A stretch of DNA of 64,000 nt from Neodiprion pinetum (taxonomy: Eukaryota; Arthropoda; Insecta; Hymenoptera; Diprionidae): contig NC_060234.1 of the NCBI RefSeq assembly GCF_021155775.2, positions 17,818,526-17,882,525 on the forward strand, given 5' to 3'. The position numbers and the translations under genes were made by a program. Below the pieces are notes generated by a model. It did not search any database. It saw only the letters and a program-made list of their open reading frames with translations, and had not been told where the DNA came from. Positions 59,703 through 64,000 of the stretch are shown one piece after another (the first letter of the stretch is position 1; every line of letters begins with the position of its first letter).

Positions 59703-61744
59703 ATGGAAAATCGCTTGGCGGAATTAGCTGTGGAACTATTCGAGATCAACGCCGTGAAGTTTGGCAGCTTCGTAACAAAAGCCGGCCGGCCGACACCCGT
59801 CTGCTTTGATTTAAGAGTAATTATTTCACATCCGCGGTTGATGGTAGGTAACTTATATTTCGTTACTTCTGTTCCAATTATCAATTTTGTTTGAAAATAA
59901 ATAAATAAAGGTCAAAATATACGCGAAGAAAACGTCATATAAAACGAATCAATGACTACGGATTGCTGCACAGCGCAGTTTCATACGACTCTTTAAGTCC
60001 TGAAGTCTGCTAGAATCACGTGAAGCAGTTACCGCTATGAAGTCTCATAGCAGTAATGTATGTCCAACTTCCAGATGGGTTATCCCTCAAACGTGGCTGC
60101 ATTTCAAAAAAATGTGCAAACTATGAGTTTCGACCACCGAATATCTACACCCAGTGCGACATCGAATGTTCTGTTGAAACTAACGTTTCTTAATCTTCTT
60201 ACGCCACACTTCTTTAATTGACGAAACTAAACATCACTTGTTGACTAGTATCCAAAATTTGCAGAAGTCTGTGTCCACCTTACTGTGGACCCTGGCAGAA
60301 AATGGCAAAAGTGCATCACAAGTTTGTGGTATGCCTTACACAGCGTTGCCAATTGCTGCTTTGATATCTGCACAATCAAACATACCTCTGCTGATAAGGA
60401 GGGAAGAGACTAAATCCTTTAGGACAAAAAAAATAATTGAGGGCCAATTCGGAGAGGGCGAAAATTGCATCATAGTTGAAGACATTGTGACGACTGGGAG
60501 TAGCGTTTTAGAGGCTGTAAAAGACCTAACCGATGTAGGGTTGAAGGTTGAGGAAGCTGTCGTTATTCTGGATCGACAGCAGGGTGGTTATCACAATCTA
60601 AGTGCAGAGGGCATCCGAATGAGGAGCTTATATTCTCTGACTAGTTTAATGCAATACCTATTGAATGCAGGCAAAGTGACGTCAGCCATCGTCGAAGACG
60701 TCAAAAATTATGTGGAACAAAGTAAAGATCAATTAAACAGCGAAGGTGAGTCGGTGTAATCGAAGAATTCAACCTGACCAAGGAAATTAGAAGCTAACGA
60801 ACTAGAAATCATTCATATTCTGGGGGTTTTTTGATCAAATAGGGAAATAATCTTAGTATCCTTCAGACGCGTTATCAAACTCCAAACATTTGGCTTTTTT
60901 TTTTTTTTTAAGCACAGTAACTAAGACTCGAATATAATTTGATTTTCTCTTAGGAAACTCGGTGAGTCGATTAAGAATCGACTTCGCATCACGAGCAAAA
61001 CTTGCCAAGAACCCAGCGGCAGCAAAACTGTTCAATATAACGTCGGCAAAGAAAAGTACTCTCTGTCTAGCAGTGGATTTGACAAAAGCTGATGAAGTTT
61101 TAGATTTGGCCGAACTAGCAGGACCGCACATAGCTGTTTTAAAAACTCATATTGATCTACTTGAAGATTTTACATCTGAGTTTATCGATAAATTGAAACA
61201 GCTGTCCAAAGAGCACAACTTCTTGATAATGGAGGACAGAAAGTTTGCTGATATTGGTCACACGGTATCCTTGCAGTACAGAAATGGGGTTTATAAAATA
61301 GCAGAATGGGCAGATTTTGTTACTGCCCATACCGTTCCTGGTTCGAGTATTGTTTCTGGTTTACAAGATGGACTGAAGGGGATTAAGGAAAGTCGGGGGA
61401 TATTTTTAGTTGCAGAAATGTCTAGTGAAGGAGCCTTGACCATTGGAGAATATGTGAAACATTCTGTTCTTTTGTCTGAAACGTCAAACCTAGTAGCTGG
61501 TTTAGTGTGTCAGTACAATGTGTCCGATGATCCAGGTTTGATACAACTCACGCCAGGAATTAGATTGGAAAAGTACCGTGATGATTTGGGACAGCAATAC
61601 AAGACTCCTCAAACGGTGATCAATGCTGGGGCAGATTTAGCCGTTGTCGGTAGAGGCGTTACAGCCGCGCAGGACAAATTATCAGCCATCATTCAGTATA
61701 AAGAAAAACTATGGCAAGCCTACAGTGAAAGGATTAGTAATTGA
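59703..61744 (+). CDS. UMPS: UMP synthase, copy 10
   Basis: Exons 59703-59843, 60265-60745 and 60954-61744. Identical predicted protein. Unit 58197-62230 has C at the variable site (58608). Confidence 0.95.
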
Positions 61745-63736
61745 AATGACACGTCATTCTATTCGTTGTGATTAGAAGTGTGAAATACAAGTTGAAAAAC
61801 TCATACCTGACTTGGATAAAGAGGCGATTTGTATTCGACAGGATTGGAAAAGCTAATAGTGTAATCATATGCGTCAATCAGTGAAATATGTGATCATGTA
61901 CAATATACGTGGCAACAATTAACTGGAAAATGTATTTCTCGTAAAGTGTTGGATCAAATGGATATTCAAACGGTACACCAAGTAGAAGTTATTTTTCACA
62001 GAGTGAATCAACGGAAGAAATCACTCGTGGAAAGTATTTGTCACGAACACGGTCATATACACGGGTCTGGGCACTCCAACCCCTTTCCTGTACAACGCGG
62101 CGTAACCGTCTTGAAGCCTGTGTTTCTCAATTTGTGCACCAAGGATCGGAGCGCTGCAATCTCCGAGGCCGGTCTGCAACGAAGAGAGGAATATAGGGCA
62201 GCCGTCTCTCTCCGTGCGCTTGCGTGCCAAGGCCGTGTTCGAAAATTGACTGACAGCACTGTCAGCAATCTTTCATTTCTTTTGCGCTTCCAAGTTCGTG
62301 AACAGCTCTGACTCTGTCCTAGGGAATTTTCAGTACTGTCAGTCAATTTACGAACACTGCCACAGTGCGACACTGTGTTACACGGTCGAGCACTGTGCCT
62401 TGGTGCTTGTTGGAACGCTTCGAGGTTCTTAATTCAGTCACTAGAGTCCGCTCATGCATTATACGAAAAATCTAGGATCATTGAGCGCTCCAGGAAAGAG
62501 AAAAAAAAAAGTGGGTGCGTGTACTTATGTACGCGCGTGAGAAGTTGTACTTCTTTGGCATCATTGAAAAACAACAAAACAAATAACGGATGTCTTACGT
62601 TATATTTAAATAATCTATTAAATTTTTGTCACGAACTTTTTATTAAATGTTCTATTAAATTTATTACTTTATTTTGTAAATATTAAAAAACCAATAATAA
62701 ATACTCAACATTGACAATTTAATAATATTTAGTATTAATTATATTAAATAATGATATTTTAATTTATATCAATAAATAATACATACGGATAACTAACCTC
62801 AATTATATTGGAGCACTTGAAAAAGTATTTTAGCACAATTTTTTCACTAATATTCACAAATAGTAAATAATATTAATCCAAATATTCAATTTAAATCACT
62901 GCTGAATATATTTTATCGCCACATATACAATTCGCACTTGTATGAAAATAAAACACGTGTTGTGACTGTAAAAACTAGAACCATGTGGATAAATATTATA
63001 AATAAATATGAAAACAGTGATCAGAGGCGACAAGCGTACCAACATTAGCTTTTTTTCGAGACTTGATGAATTCGGTTGAGTGGGCAACTTCATCCTGTCA
63101 ATTTTGCGTTACAGCGATGCGCGCGCATCTTGAAATTTCACTCTCATCAGTTTTTCATAACGCGCCTAAAGAAGTATAACTTTAAAAATTTGTGAAATGC
63201 GTGTAGATTATCATTGCATTTAATAAATAAATGTGAACAATACCATGCGTCGAAAATAAAATCTCTAACTAGAAAATTGGCAGCAATGAATCCGACACAG
63301 TGTCCAACCGTGCTCCGCAGCTGTGTCCGACTGTGTCGTTGTTGGAAAGCACCATGTTCGACACTGTGTCGCTCTGTGTCGTTGCTGGAAAGCTCCCCAT
63401 ATGGGGAAGGGGGTGAGTGCGCTATACGGGCCTACACCGCAAGAGGCGCTTAAATCGCACCTTGACAATCCTCACGTTGTCCCAAAAACTGGGCCAGCTT
63501 TTGAGCCAAGTGCTGCTCGAGTGTTGTTCCTTCCTACTACTCCGTGGTCTCAGATTCATTGTCCCCAAGTGTACACACAAAAATACATACACTGTTGTCA
63601 TTCGTCAAGTAGCACGTGTCAAGCAAACATTCGCGGCTTTCCGTGCATGCTACTCTGTTTAATGTCAATTGCGTTGGATACAAGACGTCTAGTTGATTCC
63701 CTTGCGTTGATTTGAGTATTTTTTGACTCGACTATA

Positions 63737-63877
63737 ATGGAAAATCGCTTGGCGGAATTAGCTGTGGAACTATTCGAGATCAACGCCGTGAAGTTTGGCA
63801 GCTTCGTAACAAAAGCCGGCCGGCCGACACCCGTCTGCTTTGATTTAAGAGTAATTATTTCACATCCGCGGTTGATG
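63737..63877 (+). CDS. UMPS: UMP synthase, copy 11, exon 1 only (cut by window edge)
   Basis: Exon 1 encodes 47 residues, MENRLAELAV to SHPRLM, followed by donor GTAGGT at 63878. The window ends inside intron 1. Its unit (62231 onward) has A at the variable site (62642). The gene is presumably complete beyond the edge. Confidence 0.9.
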
Positions 63878-64000
63878 GTAGGTAACTTATATTTCGTTAC
63901 TTCTGTTCCAATTATCAATTTTGTTTGAAAATAAATAAATAAAGGTCAAAATATACGCGAAGAAAACGTCATATAAAACGAATCAATGACTACGGATTGC

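Larger units (their letters stand above)
21891..64000 (+). repeat. Head-to-tail tandem array of a 4,034-bp UMPS unit, 10 complete copies plus a partial one
   Basis: Units start at 21891, 25925, 29959, 33993, 38027, 42061, 46095, 50129, 54163, 58197 and 62231. Every internal landmark recurs at exactly +4,034, so no net indel has occurred, even in a 15-nt poly-T tract in intron 2. Each unit holds, in order, a 131-bp MITE, an AT-rich upstream region, the UMPS gene, its 3' region, and a partial CACGGTC-family element. The array runs off the right edge. The left junction is sharp at the MITE start. The only inter-unit difference noticed is an A/C site 411 bp past the unit start. Confidence 0.97.

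Noticed and set aside
21891..64000. CRISPR-like or satellite explanation for the regular repeats
   Set aside because: The 4,034-bp period with a spliced gene in each unit is a gene amplification; there are no short direct repeats with variable spacers.

Overview
The window is eukaryotic and most likely from an insect. Genes contain short spliceosomal introns, a terminal exon of cytosolic ribosomal protein eS24 is present, and the DNA is packed with animal-type transposons: an intact Copia LTR element whose primer-binding site matches the initiator tRNA-Met anticodon arm, a THAP/YqaJ cut-and-paste element, and many short inverted-repeat elements. I cannot fix the order; a hymenopteran is a guess only. 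There is no bacterial-type operon, CRISPR array, rRNA or tRNA gene.

Layout. 1-5.6 kb: intergenic DNA with small nested inverted-repeat elements (872-1773, 4139-4796 with a hAT-type MITE inside, 4819-5030, 5189-5592 with another MITE inside) and two minisatellites. 5.59-9.70 kb: one near-complete ISL2EU-like DNA transposon with two convergent genes, a SWIM/YqaJ nuclease gene (plus strand, one in-frame stop) and a two-exon THAP-DDE transposase (minus strand, open). 9.72-11.08 kb: a short element with a THAP first exon. 11.23-11.54 kb: a MITE with perfect 29-bp ends and an 8-bp target duplication. 11.57-19.89 kb: a large palindromic (foldback) structure with about 1.3-kb arms and a 7-bp flanking duplication. 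It encloses the last exon of RpS24 and a 4.67-kb intact Copia element. 19.98-21.86 kb: more MITEs and an inverted duplication with a gene fragment.

21,891 to the right edge: a head-to-tail tandem array with a unit of exactly 4,034 bp. There are ten complete units and the start of an eleventh. Each unit carries a complete three-exon gene for bifunctional UMP synthase (orotate phosphoribosyltransferase plus OMP decarboxylase, 470 aa), the last two steps of de novo pyrimidine synthesis. All ten complete copies have intact reading frames and catalytic residues and look identical in sequence. Each unit begins exactly at a 131-bp GGCCGTGTTCG-type MITE, so the array looks seeded by recombination between two MITE copies flanking a single gene. 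The only difference I noticed between units is one A/C site. The A form occurs in units 1, 6 and 11, which implies a higher-order period of five units (20,170 bp).

The main result is this UMPS amplification, real or an assembly effect. If real, it predicts raised pyrimidine-synthesis capacity. All calls come from reading the sequence; no database search was run.
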